A stretch of 64,000 nt of DNA from Limnohabitans sp. MMS-10A-192 (GTDB lineage Bacteria; Pseudomonadota; Gammaproteobacteria; Burkholderiales; Burkholderiaceae_C): NCBI RefSeq assembly GCF_003063335.1, contig NZ_NERX01000004.1, forward strand, positions 372,001 to 436,000, given 5' to 3'. Under the pieces are notes generated by a model that was given only the letters and a program-made list of their open reading frames with translations, did not search any database and was not told the DNA's origin. This document shows, in pieces, positions 8,037-17,823 of the stretch; the first letter of the stretch is position 1; every line of letters starts with the position of its first letter. The position numbers and the translations under genes are program-made.

Positions 8037-8140
8037 TGTATGGCATCGCTTGGAATCGTGGACAACCCTTGTCGAAATGCCCGAACTTGCGACCCGAAGC
8101 TTGTGGTGGGTACCGACAGCTCACCGCAAGGCCTTTCACT

Positions 8141-9586
8141 GTGCACCTCGCAGAAAACTACATCCATGGCCAATGGGTCAAGGACCACACGCTCGCCATG
8201 CGTGGCGACTCGTTCAATCCCGCCACAGGCGAAAAAGCTGCGCAATTTGTAGCCGCCAGTGTGCAAGAGGTCGAGGCGGCCATCGCCTGTGCCCGCCATG
8301 CTTTTGAACACACCACTTGGGCGCAGCAGCCCAAACTGCGCTCGGATGTGCTGCGGGTGTTTGCTGACCGCCTGGAGCAAAACAAAGCCCAGGTGGTACA
8401 GACCTTGGTGCAACTCAATGGCAAGTTGCAGCGCGAGGCAGAAGGCGAAGTCATGGCCAGCATTTCCGAGCTGCGCTATTACGCAGGCTTGGCGCGCAAC
8501 CTGTTTGGCCGCGTCATTGAGATGGAGCCCGAGGTTTACTCGCACATCGAGCGCGAAGCCATTGGTGTGGCGGCGATCATCGTGCCCTGGAATGCCCCCG
8601 TCACTTTGCTGGTGCGCTCCTTGGCCCCGGCGCTGGCTGCGGGCTGCACCGTGGTCATCAAGGCCGCGCACCAGACCGCACTGGTGCACACCCAGGTCAT
8701 GGCCTGTCTGGTGGCCGACGAGCGCATTCCGGCAGGCGTCATCAACTCCTTCATTGAGCAAGACATCGTGGCCACGCAGCACCTGTGTGCGCACCCTGAG
8801 GTGGATGTCATCAGCTTCACCGGCTCGACCCATGTGGGCAAGCAAATCGCCTTGTCCACCGCCAAGAACCTGACCCGCCTGTCACTCGAGCTGGGTGGCA
8901 AGGCCCCGGCCATTGTGCGGGCCGACGCTGACCTGAGCGCCACGGTGCGCGGCATTGTGGGCGGCGCTTGCGTCATGGCGGGGCAAATGTGCACCGCCAT
9001 CAGCCGGGTGCTGGTGCACGAATCGGTGGCCGCCGATTTTTCGGCGCAACTGGCCCGCGCTTTGGCGCAGGTCAAAGTGGGGCCGGGCGACCAGCCCAGC
9101 TCGGGCATGGGCCCGCTGATCGACCAACGCAACCAGACCCGCTTGCTGGAGGAAGTGCGCGCCGCATCGCAAGACTGCCGCGTGTTGCTGGCCGGACGCG
9201 TGCCCGATGACACGCCCCGTGGCGGTGCGTTCATCACCCCTTCATTGGTGGCGACGCAGGACTTGAACAGCCATTTTGTGCAAGATGAAATCTTTGGTCC
9301 GCTGATCACGCTGGAGACCTTCACGACAGACGATGAAGCGGTGCTGCGTGCCAACGCCACACGCTATGGCCTGGCCTCATCGGTTTGGACCCAGGACCAC
9401 CGTGCGGCCCGAAAGATCGCTCGGCGCATCAAGTTTGGCAATGTGTGGGTCAACGCCCACAACCGACTGTTTGCAGAAATCGAGACAGGTGGCTACCGCC
9501 AAAGTGGCTTTGGTCGTTTGCACGGCGTGGAAGGCCTCAACGATTTCATGGAAACCAAACATGTGTTCATGCCCTGCAACGATTGA
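8141..9586 (+). CDS. Aldehyde dehydrogenase family protein
   Basis: This is an NAD(P)-dependent aldehyde dehydrogenase, 481 residues. It shows the N-terminal IIVPWNAPVTLLVRSLAPAL substrate/cofactor segment, the NAD-binding FTGSTHVGKQI, the general base in LSLELGGKAPA, the catalytic cysteine in AGQMCTAISRVLVH, and the C-terminal EIFGPLITLETF. The GTG start at 8141 is chosen because AAGG lies 9 bases upstream and the usual ENYIHGQWV N-terminus follows; the longer frame begins only at a TTG at 8069. It is the first gene of a rightward catabolic cluster, and its partner ThDP enzyme begins 9 bases after its stop. The substrate aldehyde is unknown. Confidence 0.88.
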   Translation: MHLAENYIHGQWVKDHTLAMRGDSFNPATGEKAAQFVAASVQEVEAAIACARHAFEHTTWAQQPKLRSDVLRVFADRLEQNKAQVVQTLVQLNGKLQREAEGEVMASISELRYYAGLARNLFGRVIEMEPEVYSHIEREAIGVAAIIVPWNAPVTLLVRSLAPALAAGCTVVIKAAHQTALVHTQVMACLVADERIPAGVINSFIEQDIVATQHLCAHPEVDVISFTGSTHVGKQIALSTAKNLTRLSLELGGKAPAIVRADADLSATVRGIVGGACVMAGQMCTAISRVLVHESVAADFSAQLARALAQVKVGPGDQPSSGMGPLIDQRNQTRLLEEVRAASQDCRVLLAGRVPDDTPRGGAFITPSLVATQDLNSHFVQDEIFGPLITLETFTTDDEAVLRANATRYGLASSVWTQDHRAARKIARRIKFGNVWVNAHNRLFAEIETGGYRQSGFGRLHGVEGLNDFMETKHVFMPCND

Positions 9587-9595
9587 TGCCGCCCA

Positions 9596-11339
9596 ATGAC
9601 CGATTCGACAAACCCCGAGAAGCAACACACCACGGCACGGTACTTTCTGGAAGGCCTGCAAGAGACCGGCATCCGTTATCTGTTTTCCAATTTGGGCACC
9701 GACCATGTGACCCTGATCGACGAGATGGCGCGCCTGCAAGCCGAGGGCCAAGCCATGCCCGAGGTGGTGCTGTGCCCGCATGAAAACGTGGCCATCCACA
9801 TGGCCGGGGGTTATGCGGCGGTGACCGGGCAAGGGCAGGGGCGTCATGGTGCATGTGGACGCGGGCACCGCCAACGCGGCCATGGGCATGCACAACCTGA
9901 TGCGCGCCCGCTTGCCGGTGCTGCTGATGGCAGGCAAAGCCCCGTATGCCCTGCACGGCGAAGTGCCCGGTGCCCGCGACAACTATGTGCACTACGTGCA
10001 AGACCCGTTCGACATCGCCTCGCTGGTGCGCCCCTACGTCAAGTGGGACTACAACTTGCCCTCGGGTGTGGTGGCCAAAGAGGTGGTGCGCCGCGCCCAC
10101 AGCGTCATGCACACTGAGCCTGCCGGTCCGGTGTACATGACACTGCCGCGCGAAACCTTGATCGAGCCCTGGACGCCTGAGCAAGTCAAGTCTTACCCGG
10201 CCGCCCGCTACGGCGCGGTGCGCATGGGGGCCTTGCCTGCCGAGGCCACGCTGCAGATCGCCCGCGAGTTGATGGCGGCCGAGAACCCGCTGGTCATCAC
10301 TTCTTATTTGGGTCGCAAGCCCGAGGCGGTGCAGGCGCTGGAGGCTTTGGCCGAGTTGTGCGGCATCCGGGTGGTGGAGTTCAGCCCCACTTGGCTGTGC
10401 ATCTCGCGCGAATCACCGTGCTTTTTTGGCTTTGACCCAACGCCGCTTTTGCCCGACACCGATTGGGGCTTGCTGCTCGACATCGACGTGCCTTGGCTGC
10501 CGCACCAAACCCGCCCCCGCGAAGACACCCGTTGGGTGCACATCGACGTGGACCCGATCAAAAAAGATTTTCCGGTATGGGGTTTTGCCAGCGACCTGCG
10601 CTGGCCTGCCGACTGCGCGCAGGCCTTGCGCGATTTGCATCAGGCCGTGCTGTCTCTGGCCGACGAGGCCTTTCATCAGAAAGTGGCCCATCGCATGGCC
10701 AGCTGGAGCGCCCAGCGCCAGCAGCGGCTGGGGCGTGTGGCGGCCGCTGCACAAAACCCGGGAACAGAAGACGCCCTCAACCCTGCCTGGGTGTGCGCCC
10801 AAATCGGCGCGCAGCTGCGCCCTGACGACGTGGTCATCAACGAAGCCATTCGCAACTCGCCTGCTGTGTTGCAGCAAATTCCGCGCACTCAGCCCATGAG
10901 TTTTCTGGGTGGGGCAGGCGGGGGCTTGGGCTACAGCGCCGGCATGGCGCTGGGCGTCAAGCTGGCCCGACCGAACGACCGGGTGGTGCACATCGAAGGC
11001 GATGGCGGTTTCCATTTCTCAACGCCCACTTCGGTCTATGCGGTGGCGCAAGCGCAAGGCCTGCCCATCCTGACGGTGGTGCTGGACAACGGCGGCTGGC
11101 AAGCCGTCAAGGAAGCGGTGCTGCGCGTGCACCCGGATGGGCCTGCCGCCCAGGCGGGTGAGTTTCAGGCCCGCTTGAAGGGCGAGCAGCGCCGGTTTGA
11201 ACAAGTGGCCCAAGCCTTTGGTGCGCACGGTGAACGCGTGACCCGCGCCGAAGACTTGCCTGCGGCCATTGCCCGTTGCTTGCAAGCGCTCGACCAAGGC
11301 CAGGCCGCTTTGCTGGTGGCTTCGGTCGCCAAGATTTGA
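9596..11339 (+). pseudogene. Thiamine diphosphate-dependent enzyme (acetolactate synthase/decarboxylase-like), frameshifted
   Basis: Two reading frames together encode one ThDP enzyme of about 580 residues. The first frame (from 9596) has the N-terminal domain with the activating Glu in VVLCPHENVAIHMAGGYA. It leaves frame at a run of four G (9838-9841). The second frame carries on from there with VMVHVDAGTANAAMG, and includes the ThDP motif GDGGFHFSTP ending at VVLDN. Removing one G restores a continuous protein, GQGQGVMVHVD. It could be a true recent mutation, a sequencing error or a slippage site. The neighbouring aldehyde dehydrogenase suggests a 2-oxo acid decarboxylase or aldehyde-forming lyase. 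The family also includes benzoylformate decarboxylase and oxalyl-CoA decarboxylase. Confidence 0.82.
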
Positions 11340-11370
11340 TTTTCATCCCTCAAAAAACAGGAGATACACC

Positions 11371-12372
11371 ATGACGATTCGCCTCACATCCGCTGCACGC
11401 CGCAAGCTGGTGGCTGCTGCTGCCATGTCTTTGGCCGCATCTTTGGCCACCTTGGCCCCGGCCCAGTCCTGGGCGCAAGCGGCTTGGCCCAACAAGGCCG
11501 TGCGCATCGTGGTGCCCTACGCACCTGGCGGTGCCAACGACATCCTGGCCCGCGTGGTCGCCGAGAAATTGGCCCCCGTACTGGGGCAGCCCGTTTTGGT
11601 CGACAACAAACCGGGTGCAGGCGCCGTGGTGGGCTCGGACTTTGTGGCCAAAGCCGCCCCAGATGGCTACACCTTGCTCATGGCGGCCAGCGGCCCCATG
11701 GTGTTCAACCCGGTGTTGGTGGCCAAAATGCCCTTCAACCCCTTGACCGACTTGGCCCCGATTTCCATGGTGGGCTCTTTCCCCTTGATCTTGGCTGTCA
11801 ACGAAGCCTCGACTGCCAAAACTTTCAAGGACCTGGTGGCCTTGTCCAAAGCCAATGCCGACAAGACCAATTACTCCTACCCATCGGCATCCTTTCAGCT
11901 GATCATGGAATTGGTCAAAGCCAAGTCTGGCCTCAAGGCGCTGAACGTGCCTTACCAAGGCAGTGCACCGTCCATCAACGCCGTGCTGACGCAAGAAGTG
12001 CAAATGACCTTGATCGACTCCGGCCCGATCGCCGCCTTGGTCAAGTCGGGCAAATTGCGCGCTTTGGCAGTGACTTCTGAGCAGCGCCTGGCCAGCTACG
12101 CCCAAGTGCCCACCCTGAAAGAGCAGGGCATTGACCTGTCGGTCAACTTGTGGAGCGGCTTGCTCGCGCCAGCCGGCACCCCAGAGCCGATCCTCAAGCG
12201 TTTGCAAGAAGAGGTCGCCCGCATCATGGCTTTGCCCGATGTGGCCGAGCGCATGGCCAAGCTCGACATACGCCCCTTGGGCACCAGTTCTGCCGAGTTG
12301 GGCAAGACCATGGCCAGCGAAATCCAGTTGTGGACGCAGGTGGCCAAAGACAACAACATCAAAGCCCAATGA
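11371..12372 (+). CDS. Bug/TTT-family tricarboxylate-type substrate-binding protein
   Basis: This is a periplasmic solute-binding protein of the Bug family (TctC-like), 333 residues. The N-terminus is a cleavable signal ending near PAQSWAQA. The mature domain opens WPNKAVRIVVPYAPGGANDI and has the family segments VLVDNKPGAGAVVGSDFVA and YTLLMAASGPMVFNPVL. CAGGAG precedes the ATG at 11371. No TctA or TctB membrane gene is adjacent, as is common for Bug proteins in this order. It sits inside the catabolic cluster and its stop overlaps the next start as ATGA, so it probably binds the cluster's carboxylate substrate. Confidence 0.92.
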   Translation: MTIRLTSAARRKLVAAAAMSLAASLATLAPAQSWAQAAWPNKAVRIVVPYAPGGANDILARVVAEKLAPVLGQPVLVDNKPGAGAVVGSDFVAKAAPDGYTLLMAASGPMVFNPVLVAKMPFNPLTDLAPISMVGSFPLILAVNEASTAKTFKDLVALSKANADKTNYSYPSASFQLIMELVKAKSGLKALNVPYQGSAPSINAVLTQEVQMTLIDSGPIAALVKSGKLRALAVTSEQRLASYAQVPTLKEQGIDLSVNLWSGLLAPAGTPEPILKRLQEEVARIMALPDVAERMAKLDIRPLGTSSAELGKTMASEIQLWTQVAKDNNIKAQ

Positions 12373-13565
12373 CGGCCCCCAGGCGCATCGCCATTGCCGG
12401 GGCCGGCATTGCCGGATTGACCACCGCGCTGGCTTTGCTGCAACAGGGTTTTCAGGTCGACGTGTTCGAGCAAGCCTCGCAACTGGGTGAGCTGGGTGCG
12501 GGCTTGCAAATTTCGCCGAACGGCTCTCGTGTCTTGCTGGCGCTGGGTCTGGGCGAGGCTTTGCAAAGCTGCGTCAGCCAGGCCCGGGGCAAAGAGATCC
12601 GCATGTGGAACACCGGCCAGCGCTGGACGCTGTTCGATCTGGGCGACGATTGCCTGGCCCGCTTTGGTGCCCCTTATTGGATGGTGCACCGCGGCGATTT
12701 GCACCGAATTTTGCTGGACGCCTTCGAGGCCCGCTCAGACCGGCCTGTGCGCCTGAACGCGCGTGTGGTCAAGGCCAGCACCACAGGCTCGGGGGTGACA
12801 TTTGAATTGAACGACGGCTCGCAGCACAGCGCTCATGCTTTGCTGGCGGCCGACGGTGTGCACTCGGTGTTGCGCGAACAGTTGTTGGGCGAAGACAAGG
12901 CGCAATTCACCGGTTTGCTGGCCTGGCGTGGGCTGGTGCCTGTTGAGCGCGTGTCTGAACACTTGCGGGCGCAGGTCGGCACCAATTGGGTCGGCCCGGG
13001 GGCGCACGTCATCACCTACCCGGTGCGTGGCGGGGCCTTGATGAACGTGGTGGGCATCATCGAACGTGAAGGCTGGCGCAGCGAATCCTGGACCGAGCGC
13101 GGCACGCACGCTGAGCTGTTGCAAGACTTTGGCCACTGGCATGCCGATGTGTGTGAGTTGATGTCGGCCATCGATCAGCCTTTCAAATGGGCCTTGCTGG
13201 GCCGCGCCCCGCAAACCGGCTGGGCGCAGGGCCACATCTGCCTGCTGGGGGATGCGGCGCACCCCACCTTGCCGTTTTTGGCGCAGGGGGCCAACATGGC
13301 CATTGAGGACGCCGCCGTCATGGCGCGCTGCCTGGCCTTGGATGAACCCACCGAACACGCCTTGGCCCGCTTTGAAAAACTGCGCTGGCAACGCACCGCC
13401 GACATCGTCAACCGCTCGCGCGACAACGCCCAGCGCTTTCACAACCCCCAGCTGTCCGATCCCGCCAAAGCGGTGGACTACGTCAGCAGCGAGTGGGAGC
13501 CCGAGAAAGTCCGCCGCCGCTACGACTGGCTGTTTGAATACGACCCTTTGAAAGTACCGCTATGA
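12369..13565 (+). CDS. FAD-dependent monooxygenase (salicylate hydroxylase-like)
   Basis: This is a group A flavoprotein hydroxylase, 398 residues. It has the dinucleotide-binding GAGIAGLTTALALLQQGF near the N-terminus, ISPNGSRVLLALGL, and the second FAD motif LLGDAAHPTLPFLAQGANM with the following AIEDAAVMARCL. This pattern is typical of salicylate 1-hydroxylase, 3-hydroxybenzoate 6-hydroxylase and 6-hydroxynicotinate monooxygenase. The start at 12369 overlaps the Bug gene stop as ATGA; longer frames from 12150 run over that gene. Its stop overlaps the next start in the same way, so the genes are tightly coupled. The exact aromatic substrate is not deducible. Confidence 0.88.
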   Translation: MTAPRRIAIAGAGIAGLTTALALLQQGFQVDVFEQASQLGELGAGLQISPNGSRVLLALGLGEALQSCVSQARGKEIRMWNTGQRWTLFDLGDDCLARFGAPYWMVHRGDLHRILLDAFEARSDRPVRLNARVVKASTTGSGVTFELNDGSQHSAHALLAADGVHSVLREQLLGEDKAQFTGLLAWRGLVPVERVSEHLRAQVGTNWVGPGAHVITYPVRGGALMNVVGIIEREGWRSESWTERGTHAELLQDFGHWHADVCELMSAIDQPFKWALLGRAPQTGWAQGHICLLGDAAHPTLPFLAQGANMAIEDAAVMARCLALDEPTEHALARFEKLRWQRTADIVNRSRDNAQRFHNPQLSDPAKAVDYVSSEWEPEKVRRRYDWLFEYDPLKVPL

Positions 13566-15229
13566 GTTGGAATGCACCCGTTGTGGTGGTGGGCGCAGGG
13601 CCTGTGGGCATGACCCTGGCGCTGTGCCTGGCGCGCCGCGGCATTGCCTGCACCTTGGTCGAAATGCGGCCTGCGGGCGCGCTGCCCGATGTCAAATGCA
13701 ACCACATCTCGGCCCGCAGCATGGAGCTGTTTCGCGCTTTGGGCGTGTCCCAAGACCTGCGCGCCGCAGGCCTGCCCGACGATTACCCGCACGACGTGTC
13801 GTACCGAACCAGCACGGTGGGGCAAGAAATTGCCCGCATCCACATTCCCGGGCGCAGCACCCGCCTGACCGACCACAGCGGCCCGGACGGCGACTGGCCC
13901 ACGCCCGAGCCACCGCACCGCATCAACCAGCGCTACATCGAGCCGATTTTGGAGGGGCATGTGGCCCAGCAAGGCTTGATCACCACCTTGTACCGGCACC
14001 AAGTGCTGGACTTTGAACAAGCCGACGGCCAGGTGAGCGTGCGCATTCAAAACCTGGACACGCCCGATGCGCCGCCGCTGCAAATTCAGGCCGCTTATCT
14101 TGTGGGCTGCGACGGCGGCCGTTCGGCGGTGCGCAAAGCCATTGGGGCCAAATTGGTGGGTGACGAGGTGGTGCAACGTGTGCAAAGCACCTGCATCCGC
14201 GCGCCTGGCCTGAAGGCGCGCCTGCATGCCCCGGCGGCCTGGGCCATGTTCACCGTCAACCCCCGGCGCAGCGGCAACATCTACGCCATCGACGGCCAAG
14301 AAGTCTGGCTCATCCACAACTACCTGCGCGACCACGAAGCCGACTTTGACGCGGTGGATCGCGACTGGGCCATCCGCACCATCCTCGGTGTGGGCGAAGA
14401 CTTCGAGTACGAACAGATGAGCCGCGAAGACTGGATTGGCCGCCGCCTGGTGAGCGACAAGCTGCGCGAAGGCCGCGTGTTTTTGGCCGGAGACGCCGCG
14501 CACCTGTGGGTGCCGTACGCCGGTTACGGCATGAACGCGGGCCTGGCCGATGCGGCCAACCTGGCTTGGCACCTGTCGGCGCAAATCGAAGGTTGGGCCG
14601 CGCCCGAGGCCTTGTCGGCCTACGAAAAAGAGCGCCACCCGATCACCGAGCAGGTCTCGCGCTTTGCCATGAACCACGCACACGCCATGAGCCAGCGTCA
14701 CCGCGAGATTCCTTTGAATCTGGAAGACGACAGCCCAGAGGGGCAAGCCGCCCGCGAAGCCTTTGGCCAAAACTTGTACGACCTGAACGTGCAGCAATAC
14801 TGCTGCGCGGGCCTGAACTTTGGTTACTACTACGACCAGTCACCCGTCATGGTTTACGACGGTGAAAAAGCGCCCGAGTACAGCATGGGCAGCTTCACGG
14901 CATCCACCGTGCCCGGCTGCCGTGCGCCGCATTTCTGGTTGGGTGAAGGACAGTCGCTGTACGACGCCTTGGGTCCCGTTTACACCTTGCTGTGTTTGCA
15001 GCCGGGGCATGACGATGCGCTGCAGGCTTTGCAAGCGGCGGCAGAACACCAAGGCATGCCACTGCGGGTGCTGGATGTTTCACAGGTCAAGAACTTGCCT
15101 GACGAATACAAACACCCCTTGCTGGTGGTTCGTGCAGATGCCCACACGGTCTGGCGTGGCCACGGTCTTGATGACGCATCGGCGCAGGGCTTGGTGTCGA
15201 CCTTGTGTGGTCGCAGCGCCTGGGTGTGA
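13562..15229 (+). CDS. FAD-dependent aromatic monooxygenase (MhpA/TfdB-like)
   Basis: This is a second group A flavin hydroxylase, 555 residues, of the longer phenol hydroxylase/MhpA type. It begins with VVVVGAGPVGMTLALCLARR, has an FAD-contact DGGRSAVRKAIGA, and the GDAAHLWVPYAGYGMNAGLA motif. A C-terminal thioredoxin-like region of about 170 residues follows, as in PheA and TfdB. Start overlaps the upstream monooxygenase by ATGA. Two different flavin hydroxylases in one operon suggest successive ring hydroxylations, yet no ring-cleaving dioxygenase is visible nearby. Confidence 0.88.
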   Translation: MSWNAPVVVVGAGPVGMTLALCLARRGIACTLVEMRPAGALPDVKCNHISARSMELFRALGVSQDLRAAGLPDDYPHDVSYRTSTVGQEIARIHIPGRSTRLTDHSGPDGDWPTPEPPHRINQRYIEPILEGHVAQQGLITTLYRHQVLDFEQADGQVSVRIQNLDTPDAPPLQIQAAYLVGCDGGRSAVRKAIGAKLVGDEVVQRVQSTCIRAPGLKARLHAPAAWAMFTVNPRRSGNIYAIDGQEVWLIHNYLRDHEADFDAVDRDWAIRTILGVGEDFEYEQMSREDWIGRRLVSDKLREGRVFLAGDAAHLWVPYAGYGMNAGLADAANLAWHLSAQIEGWAAPEALSAYEKERHPITEQVSRFAMNHAHAMSQRHREIPLNLEDDSPEGQAAREAFGQNLYDLNVQQYCCAGLNFGYYYDQSPVMVYDGEKAPEYSMGSFTASTVPGCRAPHFWLGEGQSLYDALGPVYTLLCLQPGHDDALQALQAAAEHQGMPLRVLDVSQVKNLPDEYKHPLLVVRADAHTVWRGHGLDDASAQGLVSTLCGRSAWV

Positions 15230-15277
15230 GCGGTACTTTCTTCCCAGGCCTGTGATGGCTGGGCGCCAGGGGCTTGC

Positions 15278-15958
15278 TCAACGGGTTTCTGTGTCCACGT
15301 CTTTCTGAAAGTCAGCACTGTCCAACGCTTGTTGGCTGCCCATCCAGCTGCCATACACCGTCTGAAAATCCGCCACGATCTGCGCCAGCGGCATGTCGTC
15401 AAAGGTGCCGCGCTGTTTCACGTACTCCATGTGCCGATTGCCTGATTTGTCGAACGGGTGGTAAATCGAATCGTTTCGCCCATCAAACTCCAGCGGCAGC
15501 AGGCCGAACTTGTCGCACAGCTCAATGTTGAAAGCGGGTGTGGCCTTGACCCATTGGCCGTCCAGCCAGATGTCGGCATAGCCGTGCCAGATGAACACAT
15601 CGGTCTGCATGGTTTGGCGCAAGCGCTCGGTGCTCAGGTGGTTGCGCACATCGGCGTAACCCAGTCGGGCGTGCAGTCCTGCGGCGCGGCAAGCCGCCGC
15701 CATCAAGGCCGCTTTGGGCACACACCAGCCCGAGCCCTGGGCAATCACCGAGCTGGCGCGCATGCCTTCGGTGGACAGCTCGATGCGGTAGGGGTCGTAA
15801 CGGAAATGGTCGCGCACCGCCAGGTACAGAGACACCGCGCGTTCGCGGTCGGTGGCGCCTTGCGCGTGCTGGCGCGCCAAAGCGATCACATTCGGGTGGT
15901 CGCTGTCGATCAAGGCCGTGGCGGCCAGCGTGGCGGGGGAGGGCAAGTCGTCGGTCAT
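15278..15958 (-). CDS. Transglutaminase-like domain protein
   Basis: This is a papain-fold transglutaminase-like protein of 226 residues. The catalytic Cys is in GSGWCVPKAALMAAACR, the His in FIWHGYADIWLDGQWV, and the Asp equivalent likely follows in KATPAFN. No signal peptide is seen. Proteins of this kind in bacteria act as peptidases or amidases of mostly unknown substrate. The gene runs against the catabolic cluster and interrupts its direction between the second monooxygenase and the MBL gene. ATG at 15958 is preferred over GTG at 15967. Confidence 0.82.
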   Translation of the reverse strand: MTDDLPSPATLAATALIDSDHPNVIALARQHAQGATDRERAVSLYLAVRDHFRYDPYRIELSTEGMRASSVIAQGSGWCVPKAALMAAACRAAGLHARLGYADVRNHLSTERLRQTMQTDVFIWHGYADIWLDGQWVKATPAFNIELCDKFGLLPLEFDGRNDSIYHPFDKSGNRHMEYVKQRGTFDDMPLAQIVADFQTVYGSWMGSQQALDSADFQKDVDTETR

Positions 15959-16054
15959 GCGGATCACTGTAGCGCGTGTGCCAGCGCCGGTCTGTCACGC
16001 TGGCTATAGTGGCTTGTCGCGCCCTGGATGGGGCGCTGTTCAGGAAGGGCCCTA

Positions 16055-16948
16055 ATGGCGTCGGTGTTGAATTTTGGAGCGGTGCGGGTGCACCTGGGAG
16101 AGAAATCGGGCAAATACCCCGACGGCAACCAGCTGATTGTGCAGGGCGCTGACATGCGGGTGGCCTTTGACACGCCCGAGGTGGCCAACCGCATTGGCCC
16201 CGAGCTGGACACGGTGGACCTGGTCATCCTGGGCCATGTGCACGAAGACCACATGGCGGGGCTGCACCGCCTGCCCCAAGCCCGCGTGCAGGTGCACGAG
16301 GCCGACTTGGCGGCGGCCCAATCGTGGGACGGCCTGTGCCAACACTACGGTTACCCCGCCGAGGTGCTGGACGCCATGCACGCCATTGTGCAAAAGGACT
16401 TCCATTACCAACCCCGGCCCGACGCCACTGGCTACACCGACGGCGCTGTCTGGGACCTGGGCGGCGGCGTGCGCGTGCGGGCGCACCACCTGCCGGGTCA
16501 CACCGCAGGCCACTGCGCCCTGGTGGTCGAGAGCGAAGGCCTGGCCTTCATTGGCGACATCGACCTGAGCGGCTTTGGCCCGTATTACGGCGACGCCACC
16601 TCCAGCCTGAGTGACTTTCGGCAAACCTTAAAGAAAGTCGCCGAGCTGGACGCCCGCATCTGGGCCACCTCGCACCACAAAGCGGTGATCACCGACCGGG
16701 CTCAGTTCTTGGCCGATTTGGCCCGCTTTGCCAGCAAGATCGACGAGCGCAGCGCGCAACTGCTGGGCTACCTGCAAAGCCCGCACAGCCTGGACGAGCT
16801 GGTGGACCGCCGCCTGCTGTACCCGCAAGGCTACGACGTGCCCTTTGTGCCCTGCGCCGAGCGCAACACCATTGGCATGCACTTGGCCGAGCTGCAGGCG
16901 CAAGGGCAAATCCATGCGCTGGACGATGGCCGCTATGTGGCTGTTTGA
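16055..16948 (+). CDS. MBL-fold metallohydrolase
   Basis: This is a metallo-beta-lactamase-fold hydrolase, 297 residues. It shows the metal-binding HVHEDH, the second His in LPGHTAGHCALVV, and Asp in GDIDLSGFGPYYGD, followed by a His-rich ATSHHKAVI. The C-terminal 80 residues look like a winged-helix-type extension seen in LACTB2-like members. CAGGAAGGG precedes the ATG at 16055. It is placed between the monooxygenases and the hydratase gene, so it may hydrolyse a lactone or thioester in the same pathway; this is inference from position. Confidence 0.85.
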   Translation: MASVLNFGAVRVHLGEKSGKYPDGNQLIVQGADMRVAFDTPEVANRIGPELDTVDLVILGHVHEDHMAGLHRLPQARVQVHEADLAAAQSWDGLCQHYGYPAEVLDAMHAIVQKDFHYQPRPDATGYTDGAVWDLGGGVRVRAHHLPGHTAGHCALVVESEGLAFIGDIDLSGFGPYYGDATSSLSDFRQTLKKVAELDARIWATSHHKAVITDRAQFLADLARFASKIDERSAQLLGYLQSPHSLDELVDRRLLYPQGYDVPFVPCAERNTIGMHLAELQAQGQIHALDDGRYVAV

Positions 16949-16984
16949 CCTTCACATTTCAACCTCTATGACCGGAGACCGAAC

Positions 16985-17800
16985 ATGAGCCCCGAACAAC
17001 TCTTGCAACACCACGACCAAGCCCGTTTGTGGGGCCAGGCCCCCGGCGTGGTGGGCGGCCCCGACACGGCGGCGGCCTACCAGAAAGCCCTGGCCGTGCG
17101 CCAGTTGCGCCAGCAGCGCGGCGAAGTGGCCAAGGGCTACAAAATTGGATTCACCAACCGCACGCTGTGGCAACGCTACGAGGTGTTTGGCCCCATGTGG
17201 GGCACGGTCTGGGACACAGGCCTTAGCGTTGCCGAGCCCGCCGCATCGGGGTCTGCCGAGGGCAGCATCGACCTGACCCACACCTGCCAGCCCCGGCTGG
17301 AGCCCGAAATCGTCTTCGGCATGAAGATCACGCCAGCGGCCAACGCCAACCTGCAGGAGCTGTTCGAAGCCATCGACTGGATCGCACCGGGTTTTGAGGT
17401 CGTGCAGTCGCACTGCCTGGACTGGAAGTTCACCGCCACCGACACCATGGCCGACAGCGGCCTGCACGCCCGCCTGCTGGTGGGCCAGCGCCTGCCCGTT
17501 CAGCAACTGGCCGCCGATGCACAGGCCTTGCACACCCTGCTGGCGCAGTCCCAGGTCACGCTGTTCAAAAACGGCCAGGCGGTGGAGCAGGGCACCGGCA
17601 CCAACGTGCTCGACAGCCCGCTCAACGCCTTGCACCACTTTTTGAAAGAACTGCGCCAATGCCCCGGCGCGGTGGACCTGCAAGCGGGCGACGTGATCAC
17701 CACCGGCACCTGGACAGACGCTTGGCCGCTGCAAGTGGGTGAACACTGGCGCGCCGAGTTTTCTGCGCCGCTGGGCAGCTTGAGCGCCCGCATGTGCTGA
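16985..17800 (+). CDS. 2-keto-4-pentenoate hydratase-like protein (MhpD family)
   Basis: This is a 271-residue member of the fumarylacetoacetase/MhpD family, which adds water to 2-hydroxy-dienoates formed by meta-cleavage of aromatic rings. Recognisable parts are GEVAKGYKIGFTNRTLWQ near residue 50, the acidic LEPEIVFGM that binds metal, and the C-terminal LQAGDVITTGTWTDAWPL. GGAGACC lies just before the ATG. It lies 36 bases after the MBL gene and ends the catabolic cluster. Some relatives are 2-oxo-acid decarboxylases (4-oxalocrotonate decarboxylase) or hydrolases acting on other 2-keto acids. Confidence 0.85.
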   Translation: MSPEQLLQHHDQARLWGQAPGVVGGPDTAAAYQKALAVRQLRQQRGEVAKGYKIGFTNRTLWQRYEVFGPMWGTVWDTGLSVAEPAASGSAEGSIDLTHTCQPRLEPEIVFGMKITPAANANLQELFEAIDWIAPGFEVVQSHCLDWKFTATDTMADSGLHARLLVGQRLPVQQLAADAQALHTLLAQSQVTLFKNGQAVEQGTGTNVLDSPLNALHHFLKELRQCPGAVDLQAGDVITTGTWTDAWPLQVGEHWRAEFSAPLGSLSARMC

Positions 17801-17823
17801 ACCCTGGGCTCAACGCAAGGCAT

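Noticed and set aside
9846..11339. Independent start of a shorter ThDP protein at 9846
   Set aside because: The start lies inside the conserved VMVHVDAGTANA core and has no ribosome site; the N-terminal domain is present in the other frame.
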